From: JAHIKV01 sp965195225
Lineage (GTDB): Bacteria; Planctomycetota; Planctomycetia; Pirellulales; Thermoguttaceae
Reading direction: 5' to 3'
NCBI GenBank assembly: GCA_965195225.1
Contig: CBDAFL010000161.1
Coordinates: forward strand, 45,846 to 109,845
Length of the DNA stretch: 64,000 bases
The translations under genes and the position numbers were made by a program. Positions 30,939 through 39,185 of this stretch are shown here, in pieces. Numbering within the stretch: the first letter of the stretch is position 1; each line of letters starts with the position of its first letter. The notes under the pieces are model-generated. The model worked only from the letters and a program-made list of their open reading frames with translations, was not told the origin of the DNA and searched no databases.

Positions 30939-32273
30939 TCATCCTTTCCCGTCGATCCACACCACGCCGTCCTCGACGGCCGTCACTGCGCCGTCGATCG
31001 ATGCGTGGACCGGAGCGCCGAGAGCGGGTTTGCCGTCGGCCATCGGCGGCCGGCCGACCGGCTGGCCCTTCTTAACGGCCTGGCCGACGCTGACGGCCGG
31101 TTCGCACGGAGCGCCGACGTGCTGTTTGAGCTTAATGCCAACCCGGTTGGTCGGCAACGGGTTGTCGTTCAATGGCCCGACGTTGCGGAACCGCCGCAAG
31201 CCGAGTTTGGTCATCAACCGCGGCATGGGCGCCTTGCGGTTTTCCAGATGCATCTCCGGCCGCTGGGGATTGAACGGGGGATTCTCCCACCGTTTCTTCT
31301 CGGCCGCCAATTTTCGTTTATTCTGCGCGCAGACGCTTTTCGGGTCGAGGTCCTCGGGACATGAATAAAGGCTGCACAGGTTGCACTCGCTGCAGAACTG
31401 CGTGCCGACGACGTTCGCCTCGCCGACCAGATTGAACTCGAGGCTCCGCATTGTCCGATGCGGCTCGATCGGATGACCCAGCAGCCATCGCGGACAAAGC
31501 TCCGTGCAGAAGCTGCATTGGTCGCAGGCGCTGCGGCCGATCCGGGCGATCTGTTTCCAATCCTGCCGGCGACGGCGGACCACGACGTGGTCTCCCGGCA
31601 GCACGATCACCCCGCCGGTGGTCTTGTCGACCAGCGCGTCGTGGTTCTCTTCGAGGTAGCCCATCATCACGCCGCCGACAATGTAGTTGGGGTCCGGGAC
31701 GGTCGCTCCGCCGGCGGCCGCGACGCACTGCGCCAGCGTTGCTCCCACGGGAACGCGGAGCGTGACCGGCTCGGCCACGTCGCCGGCGACGGTGAGGTAT
31801 TTTTCCGTTACCGGGCGGTCCGCGGCCCGGGCGACGTTCATTGCGGTCTCGACGTTCAACACCACCGCGCCGACGTTCAGCGGGATTCCGCCGGGCGGGA
31901 TCACCCGCCGCAACACGTCGTAGACGAGAATGAACTCGTCGCCTGCCGGATAAGCGTCGCGGAGCGGGGCCACCTCTATGCCGCGAGGCAGCCTCGACCG
32001 CAGCAGGTCGATCACGTCCTGGTACTTCTCCTTGATGCCGACGACCCCCCGATCGGCCCCCACGAGCTTCATTCCCGTGGCCATTCCTTCGAGCACGTCG
32101 TCGGCGAAGGTTCGCAGCACTTCCTTGTCTTTATGCAGCAGCGGCTCGCACTCCGCCGCGTTCAACAGCAGGGTATCGGCTTTTCCGGCGAGTTTGACGT
32201 GGGTCGGGAACCCCGCCCCGCCGGCCCCCACGACCCCCGCCTCCAGAATTTCGTTTACGGTAATCTCAGGCAT
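30939..32273 (-). CDS. pduS: PduS-like iron-sulfur flavoprotein (RnfC-type)
   Basis: A 444-residue protein of the PduS/RnfC family. The N-terminal flavin/NADH-binding region starts GVVGAGGAGFPTHVKLAGKA and includes LLNAAECEPLLHKD. An SLBB-type domain follows. Two cysteine-rich motifs, CDQCSFCTELCP and CSECNLCSLYSC, bind [4Fe-4S] clusters. In Pdu compartments PduS is an NADH-dependent corrinoid reductase that binds PduT. No B12-dependent diol dehydratase is encoded here, so a general NADH-oxidising electron-transfer role is more likely. A low-complexity gap of 96 bases with repeats separates it from the BMC-T gene. Confidence 0.9.
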   Translation of the reverse strand: MPEITVNEILEAGVVGAGGAGFPTHVKLAGKADTLLLNAAECEPLLHKDKEVLRTFADDVLEGMATGMKLVGADRGVVGIKEKYQDVIDLLRSRLPRGIEVAPLRDAYPAGDEFILVYDVLRRVIPPGGIPLNVGAVVLNVETAMNVARAADRPVTEKYLTVAGDVAEPVTLRVPVGATLAQCVAAAGGATVPDPNYIVGGVMMGYLEENHDALVDKTTGGVIVLPGDHVVVRRRRQDWKQIARIGRSACDQCSFCTELCPRWLLGHPIEPHRTMRSLEFNLVGEANVVGTQFCSECNLCSLYSCPEDLDPKSVCAQNKRKLAAEKKRWENPPFNPQRPEMHLENRKAPMPRLMTKLGLRRFRNVGPLNDNPLPTNRVGIKLKQHVGAPCEPAVSVGQAVKKGQPVGRPPMADGKPALGAPVHASIDGAVTAVEDGVVWIDGKG

Positions 32274-32368
32274 GATTTCTCTAGGTTTGCTAACCGATTA
32301 TACCACCCAAATACCCTGTTTGGAAATGACCGCGAAGTATTCTTGACACTCAATAAACGCGGCAAGCT

Positions 32369-33100
32369 CTACTTTTCGTCCATCAGCTTCTTCACGGTCG
32401 GCTCGATCGCCTCGGCCCAGATTCGGTAGCCCTTTGCGTTCGGATGGAGAAAGTCGGGCATGATGTCTTTGCCCAGCGTGCCGTCGGGCTGGAGAAATTT
32501 TTGCCCGATGTCCATGTAGAATACCATATCGTCGTCGCCCAATTTCTTCGAGATGATTTCGTTGGCCTTCGACGTGGATTGGCGGAAGGCAGCGTTTTTA
32601 TCCGCGCCGCGGGGAAAGATAGCCAGCACCAGCACCTTGGTCTTGGGCAGTTTCTCGCGCAACTTCTCGACGATCATTTCGATGCCCTTGGCGATTTTGC
32701 CCGGCGGGTTGGCGGCGTTGTTCGTTCCGATCATCAGCACGGCCAGTTTGGGCGAGATGCCGTCGATGTTGCCGTTATCCAGCCGCCAAAGGACGTGCTC
32801 CACTCTGTCGCCGCTGAAACCGAGGTTCACGGCGTTGCGAGGGCCGTAATACTTTTTCCAGGTCTGCTTGCCGCCGTTCTCCCAACTGTGAGTGATCGAG
32901 TCGCCGACGAAGATCATGTCAACATTGCCCTGTTTGACCAACTCGTTCTTCTCGGCCTGTCGTTCCTGCCACCAGGCGTCGGCGCGAGGCACGGGCGTGA
33001 TGGACCAGAGCGGCGTCTCTTTTGCACCAACGGCTGCCGCCAGAAAAGCGGTCAATAAAACCAACGCCACCGGAAAACGAGAAAGACGAATGGATTTCAT
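32369..33100 (-). CDS. Secreted SGNH/GDSL-family hydrolase
   Basis: A 243-residue protein with a signal peptide (about 1-26, cut after VGA). The SGNH blocks are block I FVGDSITHSW (Ser), block II NLGFSGDRVEHV (Gly), block III LMIGTNN (Asn) and block V DFLHPNAKGY (Asp and His). It resembles platelet-activating-factor acetylhydrolase-like esterases, which in planctomycetes often deacetylate sugars. The actual substrate is unknown. It does not overlap its neighbours. Confidence 0.88.
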   Translation of the reverse strand: MKSIRLSRFPVALVLLTAFLAAAVGAKETPLWSITPVPRADAWWQERQAEKNELVKQGNVDMIFVGDSITHSWENGGKQTWKKYYGPRNAVNLGFSGDRVEHVLWRLDNGNIDGISPKLAVLMIGTNNAANPPGKIAKGIEMIVEKLREKLPKTKVLVLAIFPRGADKNAAFRQSTSKANEIISKKLGDDDMVFYMDIGQKFLQPDGTLGKDIMPDFLHPNAKGYRIWAEAIEPTVKKLMDEK

Positions 33101-33172
33101 GGGAGGTTCCTGGGTAATGAAAGGATTTTGAGGAAAGGAAATTTGACGGCAGGATCACATTGTAAGGTGCCG

Positions 33173-34132
33173 TTAAGGAATCGGCCAACTATTTCCGAAC
33201 CGATCGCCGGGCCGGACCTTGTGGCCGTGGAGGAACTCGGCGACGGTCATCGGGCGCTTGCCGGCAGGCTGGATCGCGGCGGGAGCGACGGCGCCGGTGC
33301 CGGCGGCAATCACCAGACGGTCGCCGGCCGCTTCGATTACCGTGCCGGGGGTCGCCGAACAATTTTCGACCACCGACAACGGGCCGAAAATTACTCGCAA
33401 CGGTGGTCCGTCCGGGCGATGCCAGTACGTGTAGGTCTTCGGCCACGGCTCCATCGCGCGGACGTGGTTGCGAATCGCCGCGGCCGGGCGGGTCCAGTCG
33501 AGCGCTCCGTCGGTTTTTTTCAGTCGCGGGGCCTTGGTCACCAGCGCCGGGTCTTGGGGCAACGGCCGCGCGTCGCCCGAAATGATCCGTTCGATCGACT
33601 CGCAAACCAGCCGCGCCCCGATCTCGGCCAGCCGGACCTCAAGCTCCGCAGCCGTTTCGTCCGGGCCGATGTCCACCCGCGACTGGGCAATGCAAGGCCC
33701 TGCGTCGATCCTGGGGGTCATGTGGATTACGGTCACACCGGTTTCGGTGTCGCCGTTGTAGATAGCCCAATTGATCGGGGCCGCGCCGCGATATTTCGGC
33801 AGCAGCGAGGCGTGCAAGTTCACGCCGCCGTGACGAGCGGCGGACAACGTGGCCGGGGCGAGGATTTGACCGTAGTCGCAGACCATCAGCAGATCGGCCC
33901 CGAAATCGGCGAGCCGCGGTTGGAACTCCGGGGCGTTTACGTCCTCGGGGTCGAAAATCGGCACACCACGCTGCTCGGCCAACGCGCGGATCGAGCTGAC
34001 CGGCGCGACCGGCCGTCCGCGATGGACGCGAAGCGGAGAGGTGACCAACGCCGCCACCGCGTGGCGGGCATCAAGCAACTCGCGGAACGTCGGCACGGCG
34101 AACGGACCTGTACCCAGCATCACTAATCGCAT
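33173..34132 (-). CDS. fmt: Methionyl-tRNA formyltransferase
   Basis: A 319-residue enzyme formylating initiator Met-tRNA. Landmarks are RLVMLGTGPFAVPTFRELL at the N-terminus, the active-site stretch GGVNLHASLLPKYRGAAPIN (Asn and His) and the conserved DAGPCIAQ. The C-terminal domain (about 205-315) begins KKTDGALDW. The def gene lies just upstream on the same strand, as in many bacteria, but a 163-base repeat-filled gap separates them. Confidence 0.95.
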   Translation of the reverse strand: MRLVMLGTGPFAVPTFRELLDARHAVAALVTSPLRVHRGRPVAPVSSIRALAEQRGVPIFDPEDVNAPEFQPRLADFGADLLMVCDYGQILAPATLSAARHGGVNLHASLLPKYRGAAPINWAIYNGDTETGVTVIHMTPRIDAGPCIAQSRVDIGPDETAAELEVRLAEIGARLVCESIERIISGDARPLPQDPALVTKAPRLKKTDGALDWTRPAAAIRNHVRAMEPWPKTYTYWHRPDGPPLRVIFGPLSVVENCSATPGTVIEAAGDRLVIAAGTGAVAPAAIQPAGKRPMTVAEFLHGHKVRPGDRFGNSWPIP

Positions 34133-34150
34133 TATTGCGTCCTACATTGT

Positions 34151-34284
34151 TTCTGTTGCGGAAGGTCCATTTCCGTCACCCTGAGCGAAGCGAAGGGTCT
34201 CGAAGTGCGGAGATTCTTCGCTTCGCTCAGAATGACAAGGGGGCTAGAATGACAAGGGAGCGACGACGCTTTCCGCAACACGAT
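34151..34284. repeat. Nested repeats between def and fmt
   Basis: An outer pair, gttgcggaaggtcc and cgctttccgcaac, encloses an inner inverted repeat (gtcaccctgagcgaagcgaa near 34175 and ttcgcttcgctcagaatgac near 34217). The outer pair recurs at about 34902-34970 without the inner element, so one element probably inserted into another. Confidence 0.75.
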
Positions 34285-34295
34285 CAATGTAGACA

Positions 34296-34880
34296 TCAAA
34301 AAGTCCTCAACGATTCCAACTCCTCCAGCCGGGCGGCGATCTGCGGATCGGCGGGAATCGCTCCCCGCTCGCGGCTGCCTTGGAACTCCAATTCCTGGTC
34401 GGTCAACGACTGTTTGACCGAAAGCATGGCGGAGGGCGAAAGCCGGTCGATAAACAATATGCCGTCGAGGTGGTCGTATTCGTGCTGGACGGCGCGGGCA
34501 AAAAATCCGTCCAACTGATAATTGACCTCCTCGCCGGCGAGGTTGTAGGCGGAAATGACAATTTTATCCGATCGCTTGACCGGGGCGTAGATTTCTGGAA
34601 AGCTCAGGCAGCCCTCCTCGGCCTCGACGGTCCCGCTGCGCCGGCTGATTACCGGATTGATGAACACGACCCCCTCGCCCTTTTGCGGATCGGCTTCGAG
34701 GTTGATGATGAACAGGCGATAGGGGAGATCGACCTGATTCGCGGCCAGCCCGACGCCGTTTTGCCGATACATCAGATCGAACATCTCGTCGACGATTTCC
34801 TTCACCTCGCCATCGACCCGCCGCAGAGGTTTCGACTTGTGCCGCAGAGTAGGGTGCGGGTATTTGACGACTTGCAACAC
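34296..34880 (-). CDS. def: Peptide deformylase
   Basis: A 194-residue Fe/Zn hydrolase that removes the N-formyl group from new proteins. All three motifs are seen: GVGLAANQV (motif 1), EEGCLSFP with the metal Cys (motif 2) and QHEYDHLDG with HExxH (motif 3). It forms the formylation/deformylation pair with the neighbouring fmt. Confidence 0.96.
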   Translation of the reverse strand: MLQVVKYPHPTLRHKSKPLRRVDGEVKEIVDEMFDLMYRQNGVGLAANQVDLPYRLFIINLEADPQKGEGVVFINPVISRRSGTVEAEEGCLSFPEIYAPVKRSDKIVISAYNLAGEEVNYQLDGFFARAVQHEYDHLDGILFIDRLSPSAMLSVKQSLTDQELEFQGSRERGAIPADPQIAARLEELESLRTF

Positions 34881-34901
34881 GGATTAGGCTCCTAATTGGT
34901 T

Positions 34902-34972
34902 TCTGTTGCGGAAAGTCCCACCACAATTTTCCCCGTTGTTGGTGGGACTACATTCGCTTTCCGCAACAGCAA
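34902..34972. repeat. GTTGCGGAAAGTCCCACCA inverted repeat
   Basis: Arms around gttgcggaaagtcccacca and tggtgggactacattcgc, closing with tttccgcaac. It is a clean copy of the outer element found at 34151-34284. Confidence 0.75.
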
Positions 34973-35048
34973 CTAATTATACGCGCCGATTCGGCATAAG
35001 CGAAGGGGGGAATGCATGGGAAAATCGGCGGGGGCCGCGGCAGCAGTG

Positions 35049-35573
35049 CTACACGACGGGCACCGAGTAATTGTAGATCAGGGTGAGTTGATAGGAAATC
35101 AAGATCGCGTACAGCACCACCAGGGCGGGTATCAGGTATCCGACGCGGAAGCGCGTGCCGAAAAGGTAGTGATTCTTGAAGATTATCAACAGCGGCAGAC
35201 CGACGACGGTCAACACGTACTTGCCCAGCAGAAAGGGGAATGTTCCGTAGTTGAGCAAAAGGCCCATCAGGGGGTTGATTTCGCTGCCGCCGGCCTCGAT
35301 CAACCGGATGGTCAGAATGGCGTCGACGATCGAGGCGAGCACCAACATCAATACTACGGTCAACGTCATCGCGGTGAAGCGGTCGACGAAGTACGGCAGC
35401 CGATGCTCTTCGGCGCGGCGGTTGCGCATGCGTTTTCCGGCCAGAGGAAAGGCGTCCCAGGGACTGGTCGGTTGCTGACGCCGGTCTGGCAGGTTTCGTT
35501 TTTCGTCGCTTGGCTGCGCGGGTGGGTTCGGATCGTGATTCATCTGGTGCTCGCTCAAGTGCTGCTCGTTCAT
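35049..35573 (-). CDS. DUF5658-type membrane protein
   Basis: A 174-residue protein. The first 70 residues are hydrophilic (MNEQHLSEHQMNHDPNPPAQ at the start). Three or four membrane helices follow, with the motif DAILTIRLIEAGGSEINPLM that marks DUF5658 proteins. Function is unknown. The start at 35573 is the first Met after repeat-free sequence; a second Met ten codons later is possible. It is the last gene on the strand of the secretion cluster. Confidence 0.72.
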   Translation of the reverse strand: MNEQHLSEHQMNHDPNPPAQPSDEKRNLPDRRQQPTSPWDAFPLAGKRMRNRRAEEHRLPYFVDRFTAMTLTVVLMLVLASIVDAILTIRLIEAGGSEINPLMGLLLNYGTFPFLLGKYVLTVVGLPLLIIFKNHYLFGTRFRVGYLIPALVVLYAILISYQLTLIYNYSVPVV

Positions 35574-35596
35574 GTGTTGTTCGGGGTTGTTGGTGA

Positions 35597-36001
35597 TTAA
35601 GAATCGGGAGCAAAGGTATCCGGCATCGGCGTCGGGTCGTTGCCCGGCGCGGTGGCGGCCGCGTGGACCGCCCAACTGTTTTCGCCCTCCCCTGAGAAAG
35701 TTACGGTAAAGGAACGTGGACCGTCGGACGTGTCGAGCGTCAGGCCGCAAACGTAGGGATCGCTGGGCGGCGGACCGGTCTCCAGAAGCCGCATGGCGCG
35801 GGCCAGCGCCGGGATGGTCCCCTCGTCGCGGCGGGTTTGTATCTCGCGGATCGACTGACCGCGCAGCGCCGAGGCCGTTCCACGCCACGCCACGCCCAGC
35901 AGCGAGAGAAACAGAAGACTGAAGAACATCGTCAGCATCAGCGCGTATCCGCGCCGGGCCAGACGAGTCAGTTTTCGGGAGTTCTTACCAGGAGCGTACA
36001 T
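35597..36001 (-). CDS. Minor pseudopilin-like protein (PilX/GspK-like)
   Basis: A 134-residue protein with a basic leader and a membrane helix (RRGYALMLTMFFSLLFLSLLG). The short C-terminal domain is rich in Thr and Pro. The GYAL helix without Glu at +5 resembles PilX/GspK-type minor pilins, which are often the last pseudopilin of a cluster. It overlaps the upstream prepilin gene by 34 bases. Confidence 0.6.
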   Translation of the reverse strand: MYAPGKNSRKLTRLARRGYALMLTMFFSLLFLSLLGVAWRGTASALRGQSIREIQTRRDEGTIPALARAMRLLETGPPPSDPYVCGLTLDTSDGPRSFTVTFSGEGENSWAVHAAATAPGNDPTPMPDTFAPDS

Positions 36002-36519
36002 GAGCGGGTAATCCCACGGTGTTGAAAGGTCATTGTAATACTTATCATCTCGCTGCTTATCTCGGCAATAGTCAATCCGTCGAGATTCTTTGCGACGGTG
36101 AACGTGGTGTCGGTGTTTTGGTTCCAGCGGATCAGGGAGTTGGACTCCGCCTGATAGACGACAACCGTGTCGGGCGATCCCCAATCCGGCTCGCCGTCCG
36201 GTTCCGCCCCGCCGTCGAAACAGAGCCACAACTGACCTTCGGCCGGTTTAAGCCATCCAACCCAATGGTCTTTGATCTTGCCTCCTAAACGACCGTCGGG
36301 GCCGGCCAGACTACCGCCCAGGTCTTGCGAGAATGCCGAGACGGCCGTGTCCATTTCCTGAAACAACCCGCCGCGGACGATTGCATCCACGGTGGGCCGG
36401 CCCATGCCGATCCATGCCGTGGAAAGCAGCATTGCCATCACGGTCATCAGCCCGCTGACGACCGTTACTTCCAGCAGGGTTATACCTTTTTTTTTATTTC
36501 TTCGGTTGATGCGATTCAT
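35968..36519 (-). CDS. Prepilin-type minor pseudopilin
   Basis: A 183-residue protein with a prepilin cleavage site KKKG-ITLLEVTVVSG (Glu at +5) and one membrane helix (residues about 12-33). The C-terminal domain is soluble. It resembles PilW/GspJ-type minor pseudopilins. The start at 36519 overlaps the preceding gene by four bases (ATGA type). Confidence 0.78.
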   Translation of the reverse strand: MNRINRRNKKKGITLLEVTVVSGLMTVMAMLLSTAWIGMGRPTVDAIVRGGLFQEMDTAVSAFSQDLGGSLAGPDGRLGGKIKDHWVGWLKPAEGQLWLCFDGGAEPDGEPDWGSPDTVVVYQAESNSLIRWNQNTDTTFTVAKNLDGLTIAEISSEMISITMTFQHRGITRSCTLLVRTPEN

Positions 36520-37310
36520 TGCGGCACCAGCACATTGACCGAGACGTGGGCGGTTACTTCCTCGCTGCCGAGCGAACGGTCCAACGAAAGAATCTGCACG
36601 TCGTTTTCCAAAAGGACCAGCCGGACGCCGTCGGCGACGACCTCTCCGGCCGCTTGGCCGTGGAGTTGCACTTGCGCGGAACCGGCCCGAAAGTACTCCG
36701 TAACCAAGATCTGCCATGTGCTGCTCTTGTACTTCTCGCCGACGGGAGCGGTCTGTTGATCGACGGTCGACTCGCCGAGCAAATCGTCTCCGTCGTAGAT
36801 TGTATAGAGCGCGTCGGTGACTTGCGTGGGCGATTCAGTCCACGTCGCCTGGACTTGATACCATCCCGCCGGAACGTCGAAAAAGGTCCACGTGGCCGTT
36901 TGGCCCTCGGCCGGCGTGGCCCGGTGGAGGTCTGTTTTAAAGGCCGACGGATCGACCTCTTCCGTCCAGCCCGTGTCCGCGTAATCAACGTCACCGTCGT
37001 CGGCAACCAACAGCGGTGGCGTGGGCATTGATCCGGGGTCCGTCGCCGCAAGCGCGGCGGCGGCGCCGAGCTTACGCGCCCAACGGTCTTGCGAGGCCGC
37101 CAAGTACCACTCGCTTTGGGCGCTGTAGCGTTTTTCGAGAGACCTCAACACCCGCGAGTGCATGACCGTCAAGGGAAACAGCCCGACCAGCGCGATCCCG
37201 AACACCACCATCGCCACCTCGAACTCCAGGAGCGTGAATCCGCGGCGCGGCGTACAAGCACGCCGTCTGAACGATATGTTTCGAGTTGATCCAAAGAACA
37301 TAATAATCAT
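36516..37310 (-). CDS. Prepilin with golvesin-like C-terminal domain
   Basis: A 264-residue pseudopilin. The leader ends PRRG, with FTLLEFEVAMVVFGIALVG as the start of the mature helix (Glu at +5). Residues about 105-230 resemble the golvesin/Xly-type domain: DYADTGWTEE, then TATWTFFDVPAGWYQVQATW, then VDQQTAP, then a closing VVADGVRLV. Such domains occur in bacterial enzymes and surface proteins and are thought to bind carbohydrate. Fusion to a pilus subunit suggests a surface-binding tip. It overlaps the next upstream gene by four bases. Confidence 0.78.
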   Translation of the reverse strand: MIIMFFGSTRNISFRRRACTPRRGFTLLEFEVAMVVFGIALVGLFPLTVMHSRVLRSLEKRYSAQSEWYLAASQDRWARKLGAAAALAATDPGSMPTPPLLVADDGDVDYADTGWTEEVDPSAFKTDLHRATPAEGQTATWTFFDVPAGWYQVQATWTESPTQVTDALYTIYDGDDLLGESTVDQQTAPVGEKYKSSTWQILVTEYFRAGSAQVQLHGQAAGEVVADGVRLVLLENDVQILSLDRSLGSEEVTAHVSVNVLVPQ

Positions 37311-37825
37311 TGAAAACCGGGTGTAATATCTGGTTCGCCGGCGGCCGTGACGGCGCCGGAGAGCAACCCGGTCTCGTCAATCGTGAACTGGCCGCTTCGG
37401 AAGGTGCTGCCCGTGCGTTCGGCGGTGGCCTGAAATCCGTCGGCGACGGTGGTCGCCGAGTAGACGTATCCGGTGGTGGAAAGCACGATCTCCGGGTCGA
37501 TCATACCCAGGTCTTGCAGTCCGGTCAGATTGGCGGTGTATGCGTGGTTCTCCAGCCAGTAGAGGCGTTCGGCGGACCAGATGGCCCGCAGGTTGGCGGC
37601 CGCGACATCGGCTCGCGACTGCTCCATGGCCCGCTGAAACGACGGGACGCAGAACGCGGTAAGCACGGCGACGACGATCAGCACGACCATCACCTCGACC
37701 AGCGTGAAGGCGCGAGGGGCAAAGGGCGAGGGGCGAGGGACGAGGGACGTTCCTGGTTCCCACGCTCTGCGTGGGAACGAGAGGTTCCGTGAAGAAAACG
37801 TTTTTTTTCGTTGTGTAACGCTCAT
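37307..37825 (-). CDS. GspG-like major pseudopilin with repeat-derived leader
   Basis: A 172-residue prepilin. Mature region: PRA-FTLVEVMVVLIVVAVLTAF (Glu at +5), then a GspG/PilA-like helix (SRADVAAANLRAIWSAERLY) and a short beta domain. Its leader of 39 residues is much longer than the usual 6-10, and residues about 15-23 are encoded by the gttcccacgctctgcgtggg palindrome. No Met lies closer to the cleavage site, and the residue before the cut is Ala, not Gly. It starts four bases after the GspF stop codon. Confidence 0.75.
   Translation of the reverse strand: MSVTQRKKTFSSRNLSFPRRAWEPGTSLVPRPSPFAPRAFTLVEVMVVLIVVAVLTAFCVPSFQRAMEQSRADVAAANLRAIWSAERLYWLENHAYTANLTGLQDLGMIDPEIVLSTTGYVYSATTVADGFQATAERTGSTFRSGQFTIDETGLLSGAVTAAGEPDITPGFQ
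37757..37781. repeat. GTTCCCACGCTCTGCGTGGGAAC palindrome in a leader peptide
   Basis: A copy of the family at 19590, 39131 and 39607, here inside the coding region of the GspG-like prepilin, where it encodes RRAWEP on -. Confidence 0.8.
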
Positions 37826-37829
37826 GTTG

Positions 37830-38924
37830 TTAGTTTATCTTTCCGGCCATCTCGAACATGGGTAGGTAAATCGACATCATCAGCCCGGCCACCGTGATGC
37901 CCATACCCATGATAATCACCGGTTCGAGCAGTTTCGTGACCTTGGCGGTCATGCTTTCCATTTTTTCCTTGTAGTACGGCGCAATCTGTTCCATCACGGA
38001 AGGCAACTGGCCGGACTCCTCGCCGATGCGGACCATGTTGCTGATCATGGTGGTGAACAGTCCGGTCTCTTCGAGCGAGGTTCCCAGGGGCCGACCGGAG
38101 GCGACCCGGCTTTGCACGCTTCTGATGGCTTCTCGATAGATTGGGTTGGTGTGAAAAACGCCTTCCATCGCAGTCAGGGTTTCCAACATGGGTATGCCGC
38201 TCTTGAGCAACAGCGCCGTGTTCGAGGCAAAGCGATACATGGCCGCCTGGACGATCAGCTCGCCGAACAGCGGCATGGCCAACCCCATTCCGATCACCCT
38301 TCGTCGTCCCGTTTCGGTTTTCATGTATTGCCGGAAGGCCAGCACGACGCCGACCGCGCCCAGTAACATGTAGACCCCGTATTTCACGATGAAGTCGGAG
38401 GCGTCGACGACGAATTGCGTCATGCCTGGCAGTTCCGCGCCCATGTCCTTGAACATCCCGGCAAAGGTCGGCACCACCAGCCAGAGCATGGCGGTCACGG
38501 CCACCACGGCCACCACGATCATTATCGCCGGATACATCAACGAACCGACGACCTTGCGGTTGGTGGCGCGGGTTTCCTGGATTTGTTTGTTCAGTTCCAG
38601 CAGCACGAGGCTCATTTGCCCGGTGATTTCTCCGGTGCGGATGACCTCGATCCAGTAATGCTGAAAGACGTTTGGAAATTCGGCGGCGGCGGCGTGGACC
38701 GAGCTTCCAGCCGACACGCGCCCGACGACATCCTCCAATACCTGGCGAAACTTGAGGCTCTGGTTTTGCTCGGCGCAGATTTCCAGGGCCTGCAACAAAG
38801 GCGTACCGGAAGAGACCAGCGTCGAGAGCTGGTGGAAGAAGGTCATCTTGTCGTCCAAGGTGATCCTATTGTGCGGCTTGCTCGACACACGGGCATGAGC
38901 GATAAACCAGTCTTCAAACGCCAT
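37830..38924 (-). CDS. gspF: GspF/PilC inner-membrane platform protein
   Basis: A 364-residue protein with two F domains. The first has KMTFFHQLSTLVSSGTPLLQ, the second ASNTALLLKSGIPMLETLTA and ARIGEESGQ-like MVRIGEESGQLPSVMEQIAP. Three membrane helices lie near residues 135-155, 180-200 and 340-358. It anchors the assembly ATPase at the inner membrane. Confidence 0.93.
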   Translation of the reverse strand: MAFEDWFIAHARVSSKPHNRITLDDKMTFFHQLSTLVSSGTPLLQALEICAEQNQSLKFRQVLEDVVGRVSAGSSVHAAAAEFPNVFQHYWIEVIRTGEITGQMSLVLLELNKQIQETRATNRKVVGSLMYPAIMIVVAVVAVTAMLWLVVPTFAGMFKDMGAELPGMTQFVVDASDFIVKYGVYMLLGAVGVVLAFRQYMKTETGRRRVIGMGLAMPLFGELIVQAAMYRFASNTALLLKSGIPMLETLTAMEGVFHTNPIYREAIRSVQSRVASGRPLGTSLEETGLFTTMISNMVRIGEESGQLPSVMEQIAPYYKEKMESMTAKVTKLLEPVIIMGMGITVAGLMMSIYLPMFEMAGKIN

Positions 38925-39185
38925 GGCGGTTATTCTCCCATATAGTATTTCCTCGTTACGATGCTCCGCGTCGTAACGAATACGTCGGACGCTTTGAGGC
39001 CGTGAACTTTTGTAGGGTGCGTGAAACGCACCACAACCGGCAGTGCATGGTGCGTTTCACGCACCCTACGGATTGTGGTTTTAACGACGCCAAATCGAAA
39101 AATTCACAGCCTCGGAGCGTCCCGTCCGAGCGTTCCCACGCGGAGCGTGGGAACGAGGGTTTAGTTATTCTCCCAGGCCGGCGGC
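38925..39185. repeat. Repeat-filled gap between gspF and the PilZ gene
   Basis: It holds a full gtagggtgcgtgaaacgcac / gtgcgtttcacgcaccctac inverted repeat (39013-39070) and a gttcccacgcggagcgtggg palindrome (39131-39155). No gene is seen. Confidence 0.8.

Noticed and set aside
19622..32273. A B12-dependent Pdu or ethanolamine Eut compartment
   Set aside because: No diol dehydratase, ethanolamine ammonia-lyase or reactivase gene is present; the class II aldolase marks the PVM type.
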